A stretch of DNA of 19,592 nt, from contig CAJMLK010000052.1 of the NCBI GenBank assembly GCA_905214305.1, forward strand, positions 1 through 19,592, read 5' to 3'. Shown here piece after piece: positions 7,946-14,361 of the stretch. Both the position numbers and the translations under genes were made by a program. The notes beneath the pieces are model-generated. The model was not told the origin of the DNA, did not search any database, and saw nothing but the letters and a program-made list of their open reading frames with translations. The DNA comes from an uncultured bacterium. GTDB lineage: Bacteria; Desulfobacterota; Desulfovibrionia; Desulfovibrionales; Desulfovibrionaceae. How positions within the stretch are numbered: the stretch's first letter is position 1; each line of letters begins with the position of its first letter.

Positions 7946-8794
7946 ATGACAGCCTTTGCGGATATTCTGGATACAGTGCGGCGGCATGGGCCGGTGGTGC
8001 ACTGCATAACGAATTACGTCACGGTCAATGATTGCGCCAACGTGGTGCTGGCGGCGGGCGGTTCGCCCATCATGGCCGATGATGCGGCGGAAGTGGAAGA
8101 TATTGTGGCCCTGTCCCAGGCGCTTGTCATCAATATCGGCACGCTCAACAGCCGCACGGTGGAATCAATGCTGGCAGCGGGCAGACGCGCCAACAGCCTG
8201 GGCAAGCCCGTGGTGCTCGACCCTGTGGGGGCCGGGGCTTCGGCTCTGCGCAACAGCACTCTCCAGCGCCTGCTGGACGAAGTCCGCTTTGCGGCCATCA
8301 AGGGCAATGCTTCGGAAATAGGCTTTCTGGCGGGCAAGAATGCAAAAGCCAGAGGTGTGGACGCGGAAGACGCCTCCCTTGTGACCGAAGCCGGCCTCGA
8401 AGGCGCTGCGGCCACGGCCCGTCGCCTGAGCAGCGACACGGGAGCCGTGGTGGTCATCAGCGGAGCCATTGATATCGTGGCGCACCCCGGCGGGGCCTGG
8501 GCTGTGCGCAACGGGCATCCGCTCATGGCGCGCATTACGGGGTCCGGCTGCATGTCGGCCGCGGTTATGGGGTGCTGCCTTGGCGTCATGCCGCATGAAG
8601 CGCCCCACGCGTGCCTGTGCGCTGTCAGCGCCATGGGGGTTGCCGGAGAAATGGCCGCTGAAATCATGGCTGGCGGCGGAGAAATGGGCGGTCTGGGCGG
8701 CGGCACGGGCAGTTACCGGGCGCTGCTGCTGGACGCCATGAGTCTGCTTGACGGGCCGCTGCTTGAAGATCGGGCCGATGTGAAGCACATCTAG
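7946..8794 (+). CDS. thiM: Hydroxyethylthiazole kinase
   Basis: ThiM phosphorylates 4-methyl-5-(2-hydroxyethyl)thiazole with ATP in thiamine salvage. The 282-residue protein shows the ribokinase-like family signatures: HCITNYVTVNDCAN near the N-terminus, VVLDPVGAGAS, IKGNASEI, and GSGCMSAA with the conserved cysteine near the active site, then GGTGSYRALLLDAMSLL. The start is set by a strong AAAGGAGG site 4 nt before ATG 7946; the in-frame ATG at 7904 has none. No thiE or thiD is adjacent in the window, and I see no TPP riboswitch consensus upstream. The TAG stop (8792-8794) belongs to the left end of repeat A1, so the last codons sit at an insertion boundary. Confidence 0.93.
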   Translation: MTAFADILDTVRRHGPVVHCITNYVTVNDCANVVLAAGGSPIMADDAAEVEDIVALSQALVINIGTLNSRTVESMLAAGRRANSLGKPVVLDPVGAGASALRNSTLQRLLDEVRFAAIKGNASEIGFLAGKNAKARGVDAEDASLVTEAGLEGAAATARRLSSDTGAVVVISGAIDIVAHPGGAWAVRNGHPLMARITGSGCMSAAVMGCCLGVMPHEAPHACLCAVSAMGVAGEMAAEIMAGGGEMGGLGGGTGSYRALLLDAMSLLDGPLLEDRADVKHI

Positions 8795-8942
8795 AGCAAT
8801 TTCACTTTGAAATTGTTCTGGCGGATGCGGGAGCAGACGCCCGCCACGGAGGCGTAAGCGCAATTTATTTGCGCGGTTAAACGCCGAAGTGAGCGTGCAT
8901 CAAACTTTGAGAATGTATATTATCAAAGTTAATCTGCTCTAA
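8792..8942 (+). repeat. Dispersed repeat family A, copy 1
   Basis: A complete copy of about 150 bp runs from TAGAGCAATTTCAC to TTAATCTGCTCTAA. Features in order are an imperfect AGAGCAATTT/AAATTGTTCT hairpin, then GCAGACGCCCGCCAC, then a nested stem with outer GGCGT/ACGCC and inner GCGCAA/TTGCGC, and last a hairpin AACTTTGA/TCAAAGTT. It is nearly identical to the reverse complement of 11042-11190. The left end forms the thiM stop codon. Confidence 0.9.
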
Positions 8943-9004
8943 AGACGCCCGGCAGACGCCCCGGCGCTTCACAAAGTACCGGCAGTGCGGCGGCATCACG
9001 CATG

Positions 9005-9058
9005 AAAAACCAGAGGCGGCGCAGGCGGGACACGATATCCCGGCTGCGCCGCCTCTGG
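9005..9058 (-). terminator. Intrinsic terminator of the tetR gene
   Basis: A perfect 15-bp stem (9010-9024 with 9044-9058) continues after one mismatch into five more pairs with a 7-nt loop. Read on the minus strand it is followed by TTTTT (9005-9009). It lies 13 nt past the TetR stop codon. Confidence 0.9.
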
Positions 9059-9071
9059 CTGTCTTGTCCTG

Positions 9072-9713
9072 TTACCCGGCTGCAAGCAGCGGAGCCAGCA
9101 CCCGACCGAGCTGTTTGCGAAACTCTTTCTGATCGAGGTCATTTTCCTTTTTGCTGCACAGCAGGCTCACCACAATGGCGGCCCCGGTGAGGAGGGAAAA
9201 AACCGCATCCGCTCTGGCGGCAGCATCAGGCCCGGATAGTCGCCGTGCCAGGCCCTTGCGTCTTTTTTCAAAAAAATCAATTATGATATCAGATACTTCC
9301 TGATTGAGTGCCGAGAAAAGAATTATTCGAAACTCATCAAGCCACGGGCCGTGCTCCCCTTCATGCACAATGCTGTTCACAGCCTGATCCAGCATATCAG
9401 CCACATCGGCTTCTACGCCTCTCGGAGGCATCAATTCATTCAGTGACTCCACCACGGCCACAAAAAGTTTCTTTTTGGAGCCGAAGTATCTGTTGATAAG
9501 CGTGGCATTGACGCCGGCCTTGGCCGCGATTTCTCGTGTACCCACGCTTTCGTAGTTATTATTGGCAAAAAGGCTACGCGCTGCCAGCAATATTCTATGT
9601 CTGGTCTGGGCCGCGTTGCGGGTTTGCCTGCCCTGATCCGCCACAAGGGGGGAATGTTCGGAAGGTATGGCGGTTACAGGGGCCTTGCCGTCAGTTTTCA
9701 CTGTATTGCTCAT
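9072..9713 (-). CDS. TetR/AcrR-family transcriptional regulator
   Basis: This 213-residue protein has a typical TetR DNA-binding domain at about residues 35-85, after a 30-residue polar N-terminal tail. The helix-turn-helix is GTREIAAKAGVNATLINRYFGSKKKLF. The C-terminal ligand domain (about 95-210) carries no recognisable specific family signature; it contains a Cys in VVSLLCSKKEN. The start has an AGGGA site 6 nt upstream. It lies 57 bp downstream of the DUF134-NifX gene in the same direction, so the two may be co-transcribed, and a strong terminator follows. The ligand and the target genes cannot be inferred. Confidence 0.88.
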   Translation of the reverse strand: MSNTVKTDGKAPVTAIPSEHSPLVADQGRQTRNAAQTRHRILLAARSLFANNNYESVGTREIAAKAGVNATLINRYFGSKKKLFVAVVESLNELMPPRGVEADVADMLDQAVNSIVHEGEHGPWLDEFRIILFSALNQEVSDIIIDFFEKRRKGLARRLSGPDAAARADAVFSLLTGAAIVVSLLCSKKENDLDQKEFRKQLGRVLAPLLAAG

Positions 9714-9770
9714 GGCGTCCCTGCACTCGATGTATGATGGCCGAAAAACCGGCCATGCGTGCGTAGAAAA

Positions 9771-10481
9771 TTATTCTTCCGGCGCGCACCCGCCCTGGCA
9801 CAGGTGTTCTGTGCCGAAAGCCGCCAGCTTGCCGGCGGCAAAAGCATCAAGACAGGAGCCTACGCTGGGCAGACCAGCGTTGTGATAAACCGCTATGCCC
9901 GCTGCCTGCATGGCCTGAAGCGGGCGCAGCCCCATGCCGCCCGCCAGCAGGGCCGTTACGCCCAGGCGGGATAAAAGCTGTACAGGACCGGCGCAGTCGC
10001 CCGGCATGTGTCCCAGACTGGTTCGCACGACCACATGCCCGACCTTGCCGTTTTCAACTCTGGCCAGCGTGTAGGCGGAGCAACGTCCGAAATGGGGGTG
10101 CGGGGCGGACAGAAGGCCCCCCTGCCCCTGCGAGGGTACGGCCACAAGCACACCGGCGGAATCGGGAATTGCCGTTTCCTCGTCCGGGGTATCCACAGCG
10201 CACACGCCGCCTTCAATGCGCAGGGCAAGGCCATCCACAAGGGCTTCGGCCACACAGCGCCGCGCCCGGCGCAAAAGCCTGCCGAAGGTATGCCGTGAAA
10301 CGCCCATCCGCGCTGCGGCCTCGTCCATGTTCAGCCCCTCGTAGTCGGCCAGACGCAAGGCCTCAAGGCCGTCCAAAGGCAGGATGGTCTCTTCAAGATC
10401 GGTCAGGGGTACACCCTTGGGCTTAAAATAACTGTTCTTGGGAAGGGCGCTGACACGGCGGCAATGGCAGGGTCTGGGCAT
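9771..10481 (-). CDS. DUF134 helix-turn-helix protein fused to a NifX-like cofactor-binding domain
   Basis: The 236-residue protein has two domains. Residues 1-92 match DUF134: MPRPCHCRRV start, LEALRLADYEGLNMDEAAARMGVSRHTFGRLL, ending ALRIEGG. The region MDEAAARMGVSRHTFGRLL is a sigma-70 region-4-like helix-turn-helix. Residues about 108-225 are a dinitrogenase iron-molybdenum cofactor-binding (NifX/NifB-C-terminal) domain with HPHFGRC, a LLAGGMGLRPLQAMQAAGI segment and SVGSCLDAFAAGKL. The tail EHLCQGGCAPEE holds a CxxxC pair. The conserved DUF134 N-terminus fixes the start, though no good Shine-Dalgarno is seen. The fusion suggests a DNA-binding sensor of a metal cluster; target sites are not known. 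The second domain closely resembles the protein at 11200-11580. Confidence 0.88.
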   Translation of the reverse strand: MPRPCHCRRVSALPKNSYFKPKGVPLTDLEETILPLDGLEALRLADYEGLNMDEAAARMGVSRHTFGRLLRRARRCVAEALVDGLALRIEGGVCAVDTPDEETAIPDSAGVLVAVPSQGQGGLLSAPHPHFGRCSAYTLARVENGKVGHVVVRTSLGHMPGDCAGPVQLLSRLGVTALLAGGMGLRPLQAMQAAGIAVYHNAGLPSVGSCLDAFAAGKLAAFGTEHLCQGGCAPEE

Positions 10482-11041
10482 AAACGTCTACATTTTCCAG
10501 GGCTGAAACTATTTTACTGATAACGCTTCCATAAGAAAGTAGGACATGGTGTGGGTATCGTCAAGGGAGGGAAGGCGCGGGCAAAACACATTGCGCGGAA
10601 CCGGAGGGGTAAACCGGTTCCGCGCATGGGCCGCCGCCGCAGCTTGCTGGCATGCGGAGCGGTAAACCGGATCAGGACGTTTGCCACAACAAGCCCAAAG
10701 ACTGCTGTGTCAACAGCCGTTGCTTACTGATGCAGCCCCGGCCCATGCCGAGGCTGCTGGGAAACTACGGGCTGACAACGAACGCCTGACGCCCATTGCC
10801 AGACTCGAAAGCCAGACACGCTACCGGTGCGCAACGCCGATGCTCACCGCATCACAGGCAAGGATATCCCCGCAAGTTTTGCAACGCGCAGTTCCGCAAC
10901 AGCCAGGGACTGGATGCCACGGTGGGCAGGGGCAGCGCGGAGGAAACCCCGGAGGTCACATCCCCCGCCTGCCGCCTCTGCCGCCCGCCGTGCAGGCCAT
11001 CTCAATAAAAACAATGAACGTATTTCAACCGTTAAATATTC
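10482..11041. other. 560-bp stretch without a convincing gene
   Basis: I find no ORF here with recognisable protein features. An open plus-strand frame at 10681-11106 runs into repeat A2 and resembles no family. Short unlike peptides appear in three plus frames over 10680-10990, including one rich in Cys (CHNKPKDCCVNSRC), which could mean a decayed gene. The stretch also contains a 12-bp hairpin (10593-10625) and a direct repeat GGTAAACCGG at 10608 and 10661. The DUF134 gene promoter should lie near its left end. Confidence 0.5.
10593..10625. other. Perfect 12-bp hairpin, GCGCGGAACCGG arms
   Basis: GCGCGGAACCGG and its exact complement flank a 9-nt loop, about 110 bp upstream of the DUF134-NifX start. 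Neither side has a clear T-run, so it is more likely an operator-like or structural element than a terminator. Confidence 0.5.
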
Positions 11042-11190
11042 TAGAGCAGATTAACTTTGAAAATGTACATTCTCAAAGTTTAAAACACGCTCGCTTCGGC
11101 GTTTAACCGCGCAAATAAATTGCGCTTACGCCTTCGCGGCGGGCGTCTGCTCGCGCAGCCGCCAGAGCAATTTTAAAGTGAAATTGCTCT
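11042..11190 (-). repeat. Dispersed repeat family A, copy 2 (inverted)
   Basis: This is the reverse-orientation copy of the 8792-8942 repeat. Its ends show a perfect AGAGCAATTT/AAATTGCTCT hairpin (11164-11190) and a 28-nt hairpin AACTTTGA...TCAAAGTT whose inner part AATGTACATT is also palindromic. It lies just past the stop codon of the NifX gene at 11200. Confidence 0.9.
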
Positions 11191-11199
11191 GGACAGTAT

Positions 11200-11580
11200 C
11201 TAGTGCTCGCAGCCGCCGCAGGTCTGATCCAGATTGAAACGGTTGAGCTTGCCCTGAATAAAAGCTTCGACAGCCTGCCCCACGGTGGCGCAGTTTCCTG
11301 CAAAAAACACTTCGATATTCATCTGGTTAAAGCCCGCAAGGGGGCGCATGCCCATGCCGCCCGCCAACAGGGCCGTTACGCCATGACCGGCAAGATACTG
11401 CACCGGCGCAAGGCAGCCCCCCTGCTGGTGCGGCACAGCAGCCAGCGTGGAATGGCCTGTCACGGCTCCGTTTTCAATTTCAACCATCGTGTAGATGGCG
11501 CAGTGCCCAAAATGCATGCCCATGGCCGCGTCCATGCCGCCGGGAAGTTCGGAAGGAATCGCCAGAACTGTCTTGCTCAT
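11200..11580 (-). CDS. NifX-family (dinitrogenase Fe-Mo cofactor-binding-like) protein
   Basis: The 126-residue protein is a single NifX/NafY-like domain of the type that binds metal-sulfur clusters. Features seen are the HFGHC motif (His23, Cys27), LLAGGMGMRPLAGFNQMNIEVFFAG (about 71-95), the ATVGQAVEAFIQGKL helix, and a C-terminal CGGCEH tail that could bind metal. The start has an AAAGGA site 9 nt upstream. It lies 169 bp downstream of the MinD ATPase gene, with repeat B2 filling the gap, and is probably the last gene of the orp-like operon. Its sequence is closer to the second domain of the DUF134 fusion than to the ORP-like protein at 13720. Confidence 0.87.
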   Translation of the reverse strand: MSKTVLAIPSELPGGMDAAMGMHFGHCAIYTMVEIENGAVTGHSTLAAVPHQQGGCLAPVQYLAGHGVTALLAGGMGMRPLAGFNQMNIEVFFAGNCATVGQAVEAFIQGKLNRFNLDQTCGGCEH

Positions 11581-11619
11581 TGTACTACATCCTTTACAGG
11601 GTTTTAATGGTGCTTTTTA

Positions 11620-11767
11620 TAGAGCATCATGACTTTGAAAAAGCATGAATGCTCTACCTCTGCACGAACGTGCAGTGCCACAATGTGGCATGAATTCTGC
11701 CGAAAATCGCATTCTTCGGCGCAACGGCAACGCTGAAACATGAAGCATTTCAAGGCCGATCTGATAT
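11620..11767 (+). repeat. Dispersed repeat family B, copy 2
   Basis: The copy starts TAGAGCATCATGACTTTG and aligns with the copy at position 1 over about 100 bp. Hairpins in order are AGAGCAT.../ATGCTCT with a bulge, CTGCACG/CGTGCAG with a 2-nt loop, GCCAC/GTGGC and GCCGAA/TTCGGC. Its right end is degenerate (GATCTGATATG against TAATCTGCTCTA) and contains the stop and last codons of the MinD gene. Confidence 0.85.
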
Positions 11768-12661
11768 GCTGCGCCGGGAGGGCGCCTCGGTCGGCCCGGC
11801 AATGCGCCGCCAGATGCGGGCAAGTTCATCGGCAAGGGGCGAATCCCGCTCGGTCAGCGCCTCGCCGCGCGTCATGGCCTGCACCGCCAGGGGGCTGAAG
11901 GGCAGCCGCCCCGCCACAAGATGGCCCGCGCTCCGGGCGTCTGCCTCCAGAGCATCGGCAGCGTCGGGATTAAGGTCGGCCTTGTTGATGATGACGGCCA
12001 CAGGTATGCGAAAATGCCTGCACAGATCAGCCACGCGGTCAAAGTCGTGGCGCCCCGACGGCGTGGGTTCAACCACGGCCACGGCCAGACTGGCGCCGGA
12101 AAGCGAGCTGATCACGGGGCAGCCCACACCGGGCGAACCGTCGCAGAGCACAAGGTCGCTGCCTTCGCTCCGGGCCGTTTCGCGCGCCTGCTGCTTGAGC
12201 AGACTCACAAGGCGACCCGAATTTTCCTGACCGGGATCAAGCTGGGCATGCACAAAAGAGCCAAAGCGGGTGCGGCTCAGATACCACGTGCCACAGTGGC
12301 GCTGGGGAAAGTTCACAGCACCGGCCGGGCAAAGCTTGTGGCACACGCCACAGCCTTCGCAGTCAAGGGCGTCGATATGAAAGGAATCTCCGTTCTGGCG
12401 CACTGCCCCAAAGCGGCACAGCTCCATGCAACGGCCGCACAATGTACAGGCCTGCCGGTCTATAACGGCCGTATTGCCGGAAATGAAAGCCTGCTCTCTG
12501 CATATCTGGGGCTTGAAGATGATGTGCAGGTCAGGCACGTCCACATCCAGATCGCACACCACGGGCCTTTCACCACCGCGTGCAGCCAGAGCTGCCAGCG
12601 CTGCGCACACCGTGGTTTTTCCCGTTCCACCCTTGCCGCTGATGACAACTATTTCGCGCAT
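11750..12661 (-). CDS. MinD/Mrp-type P-loop ATPase with two [4Fe-4S] motifs
   Basis: This 303-residue ATPase has a deviant Walker A motif SGKGGTGKTT at residues 8-17 and the DLDVDVPDLH switch. An inserted ferredoxin domain carries Cys72/75/78/82 and Cys101/104/107/111, both CxxCxxCxxxC, enough for two [4Fe-4S] clusters. ATP-dependent cluster handling or cell positioning roles are known for this family; in Desulfovibrio, paired ATPases of this type form part of the ORP complex. The ATG at 12661 has an AGGGGG site and overlaps the upstream ATPase gene by 13 bp; a longer frame to 12745 lies inside that gene and is not conserved. The final residues SISDRP and the stop are encoded in the edge of repeat B2. 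Confidence 0.9.
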   Translation of the reverse strand: MREIVVISGKGGTGKTTVCAALAALAARGGERPVVCDLDVDVPDLHIIFKPQICREQAFISGNTAVIDRQACTLCGRCMELCRFGAVRQNGDSFHIDALDCEGCGVCHKLCPAGAVNFPQRHCGTWYLSRTRFGSFVHAQLDPGQENSGRLVSLLKQQARETARSEGSDLVLCDGSPGVGCPVISSLSGASLAVAVVEPTPSGRHDFDRVADLCRHFRIPVAVIINKADLNPDAADALEADARSAGHLVAGRLPFSPLAVQAMTRGEALTERDSPLADELARIWRRIAGPTEAPSRRSISDRP

Positions 12662-13713
12662 GGCGTTTCCCCCTTTGCAGCGGGCACGCCGCAAGTTCCG
12701 GAAGCCTGCGCCACTGTCTCGCGGTCTTGCGCTGCGGCCGCCCACCGGCGCAGATCTTTGCCGAGCGCTTCAAAACGTCGGCGCCAGGCGGCAGCACCGG
12801 CGCTCTGCCCCACAGGCGGCAACTGCCCACGGGCGTAGCCTTCGGCAGCCTGACGGTCAAAAGGCAGCCTGGCCAGCAGGGGGAGGCCATTTTCTGCACA
12901 GTAGCGATCAAGAATTTCGTCACCGGACTCGTTTCCGGGCATGCCCACGCGGTTCATTACCACGGCCAGCGGCATGCGCAGCTGACTGAATGCCCGATGG
13001 GCCAAGGTGAAGTCATACATGCCGAACGGGGTCGGCTCGGCCACCAGAACCACCGCATCAGCCAGACGGGCCGTTGTCATGGCGGGGCAGCTCACACCGG
13101 GGGGCGCGTCTATCAGAACATCGGGCAGGGCATCTGGCAGAACATCGGGCAGAACGCCCGGCAAAGTTTCCGCAACGGCTCCTGCATTGAGCCGCGCGTC
13201 ATTCTGCGCATTCCGCCGCGCCCCCATCCTCGCGTCCAGCGCCTTTTCAAGCGCCCGCAAGAGTGGCGGCGACATGGCCTCACCCACGCGGCTTCTGCCC
13301 ATCAGCAGGACATCTTCCCTGCCCGAAACACTGTTCCATACTCCATGCTGCAGGCAGCCAAGCTCGCGCCGTCCTTCGTCCAGCGCCCCGGCCGGACATA
13401 CCGCAAAGCAGCCGCCGCAGCCGTGGCACATATCTGGAAAGATGACCGGCTTGCCGCCGAGAATGGCGATGGCCTTATAGGCGCACATTTCGCCACAGGC
13501 CCCGCAGGCCGTACACTTTTCACGATTCAGTTCCGGCACGGGCAAAAAAACGCTTTCAGGCGCGCCCAGTTGCGGACGCAGAAAAAGATGCAGATTGGGC
13601 GCTTCCACATCCGCGTCCACCATCATGCAGGGGTCGGGCCAGATCACAGCCAGCGAGGCCGCAACCGTGGTTTTTCCCGCGCCACCCTTGCCGCTGGCAA
13701 AAACTATACGCAT
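12649..13713 (-). CDS. MinD/Mrp-type P-loop ATPase with two [4Fe-4S] motifs, ORP-associated
   Basis: This 354-residue paralogue of the next gene has the SGKGGAGKTT P-loop at residues 7-16, VDADVEAPNLH, and a double ferredoxin insert with Cys67/70/73/77 and Cys96/99/102/106. The usual IDAPPGVSCP switch motif is preceded by an unusual low-complexity insertion of LPDV/LPDA units encoded by 12-bp tandem repeats (13117-13164). It starts 6 bp after the ORP-like gene and overlaps the following ATPase gene by 13 bp, so the three genes form a tight operon. The two ATPases may act as a heterodimer; that is inference. Confidence 0.9.
   Translation of the reverse strand: MRIVFASGKGGAGKTTVAASLAVIWPDPCMMVDADVEAPNLHLFLRPQLGAPESVFLPVPELNREKCTACGACGEMCAYKAIAILGGKPVIFPDMCHGCGGCFAVCPAGALDEGRRELGCLQHGVWNSVSGREDVLLMGRSRVGEAMSPPLLRALEKALDARMGARRNAQNDARLNAGAVAETLPGVLPDVLPDALPDVLIDAPPGVSCPAMTTARLADAVVLVAEPTPFGMYDFTLAHRAFSQLRMPLAVVMNRVGMPGNESGDEILDRYCAENGLPLLARLPFDRQAAEGYARGQLPPVGQSAGAAAWRRRFEALGKDLRRWAAAAQDRETVAQASGTCGVPAAKGETPCAK
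13117..13164 (-). repeat. 12-bp tandem repeats inside the first MinD ATPase gene
   Basis: Four units of 12 bp occur (AACATCGGGCAG, GGCATCTGGCAG, AACATCGGGCAG, AACGCCCGGCAA on the plus strand). They encode a VLPDVLPDALPDVL stretch just before the IDAPPG switch motif of the ATPase. MinD proteins normally have no such repeat here. Confidence 0.85.
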
Positions 13714-13719
13714 GCCGTC

Positions 13720-14070
13720 CTACCTGTTGGGGGCGTCGGCCGGACTGACCGCCCCACCTGTGTACGCACGCACGGCTTCGCCCACGCTGCGGCCGTCCAT
13801 ATCCTGATATACTTCCATTCCGGCGGCGCGCAGCGCCGTAAAAGCCTTGGGGCCGACGTAGCCGCTGAGCACGGCTCTGACCCCCAGGGCCGAAAGCCGT
13901 TCCGCCGTCTGAATGCCGGCCCCCTGGGCCATGACCTGCGACGCGCCGTTGTCCACATATTCCGGCTGGCCGCCATCTATATCCACAACCACAAAGCCCG
14001 CCGCGCGGCCAAAACGGGGATCAACCTGCGCGTCCAGACCCGGGCCTTCACTTGAAACGGCAATTTTCAT
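13720..14070 (-). CDS. Orange-protein-like (ORP) NifX-family protein
   Basis: The 116-residue protein begins MKIAVSSEGPGLDAQVDPRFGRA, which fits the ORP/MTH1175 branch of the NifX family. D. gigas ORP binds a mixed Mo-Cu sulfide cluster non-covalently, and this protein likewise has no cysteine. Other family features are QVMAQGAGIQTAERLSALGV, AVLSGYVGPKAFTALRAAGMEVY and a SVGEAVRAY helix. The start has a GGGAG site 8 nt upstream. It is first in an operon with the two ferredoxin-MinD ATPases, the known partners of ORP in Desulfovibrio. Whether this copy binds Mo-Cu cannot be told from sequence. Confidence 0.87.
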   Translation of the reverse strand: MKIAVSSEGPGLDAQVDPRFGRAAGFVVVDIDGGQPEYVDNGASQVMAQGAGIQTAERLSALGVRAVLSGYVGPKAFTALRAAGMEVYQDMDGRSVGEAVRAYTGGAVSPADAPNR

Positions 14071-14109
14071 GTTCCGCTCCCTTGCGCGGAAAAACCGCGC
14101 TCGTTGTTT

Positions 14110-14123
14110 TGCTCAAATGAGCA
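14110..14123. promoter_or_regulatory. Palindromic operator candidate over the orp promoter
   Basis: The palindrome TGCTCAAATGAGCA (6-bp arms, AA spacer) overlaps the -10 box and the expected start site of the orp-like operon. That is the position expected for a repressor site. The DUF134-NifX protein or the TetR protein are candidate binders, by context only. Confidence 0.55.
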
Positions 14124-14147
14124 TAATATTCGGACAGCGGATGTCAA
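14120..14147 (-). promoter_or_regulatory. Sigma70-type promoter of the orp-like operon
   Basis: On the minus strand a perfect TTGACA (14142-14147) is followed after 16 nt by TATGCT (14120-14125). The predicted leader is about 40 nt, ending in the GGGAG site before ATG 14070. I saw no GG-N10-GC sigma54 element here. Confidence 0.65.
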
Positions 14148-14172
14148 GAAAAAATCAAAGGCTGTGCAATAC

Positions 14173-14216
14173 AAAATCGCTCCCGCTTGCGACATGCCGC
14201 AAGCGGGAGCGATTTT
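14173..14216 (-). terminator. Terminator downstream of the MEMO-family gene
   Basis: A perfect 19-bp inverted repeat (14173-14191 and 14198-14216) has a 6-nt loop. Its outer arms are AAAA and TTTT, so on the minus strand the stem ends in TTTTGTATT. It lies about 145 nt past the MEMO stop and just upstream of the orp promoter, insulating the two units. The 14217-14361 gap holds nothing else I can identify. Confidence 0.85.
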
Positions 14217-14361
14217 ACAAACATGCAAAGAATTATTCCGGCAGAAACATGCAGGCCCCGAGCCGTGCCGGATCCATCACGCAAGCCCTTGGCCGGGCCG
14301 CCGCCGTGCCTGCGGTGCACTGCCAGAGCCGCGCAGCATCACGGCAGGCGCACAAAAAATC

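Noticed and set aside
7655..8002. Minus-strand 115-codon frame across the dsrE-thiM gap
   Set aside because: Its product resembles only other translations of the repeat sequence and overlaps real genes at both ends.
10681..11106. 141-codon plus-strand ORF
   Set aside because: No recognisable domain, no good ribosome-binding site, and it runs into repeat A2; kept only as part of the unexplained stretch.
12662..12745. Extended start for the second MinD ATPase
   Set aside because: The extension lies inside the preceding gene and is not MinD-like; the P-loop start and AGGGGG site support 12661.
14110..14220. Sigma54 promoter upstream of the orp-like operon
   Set aside because: No GG-N10-GC pair of the required form is visible, whereas a perfect TTGACA box is.
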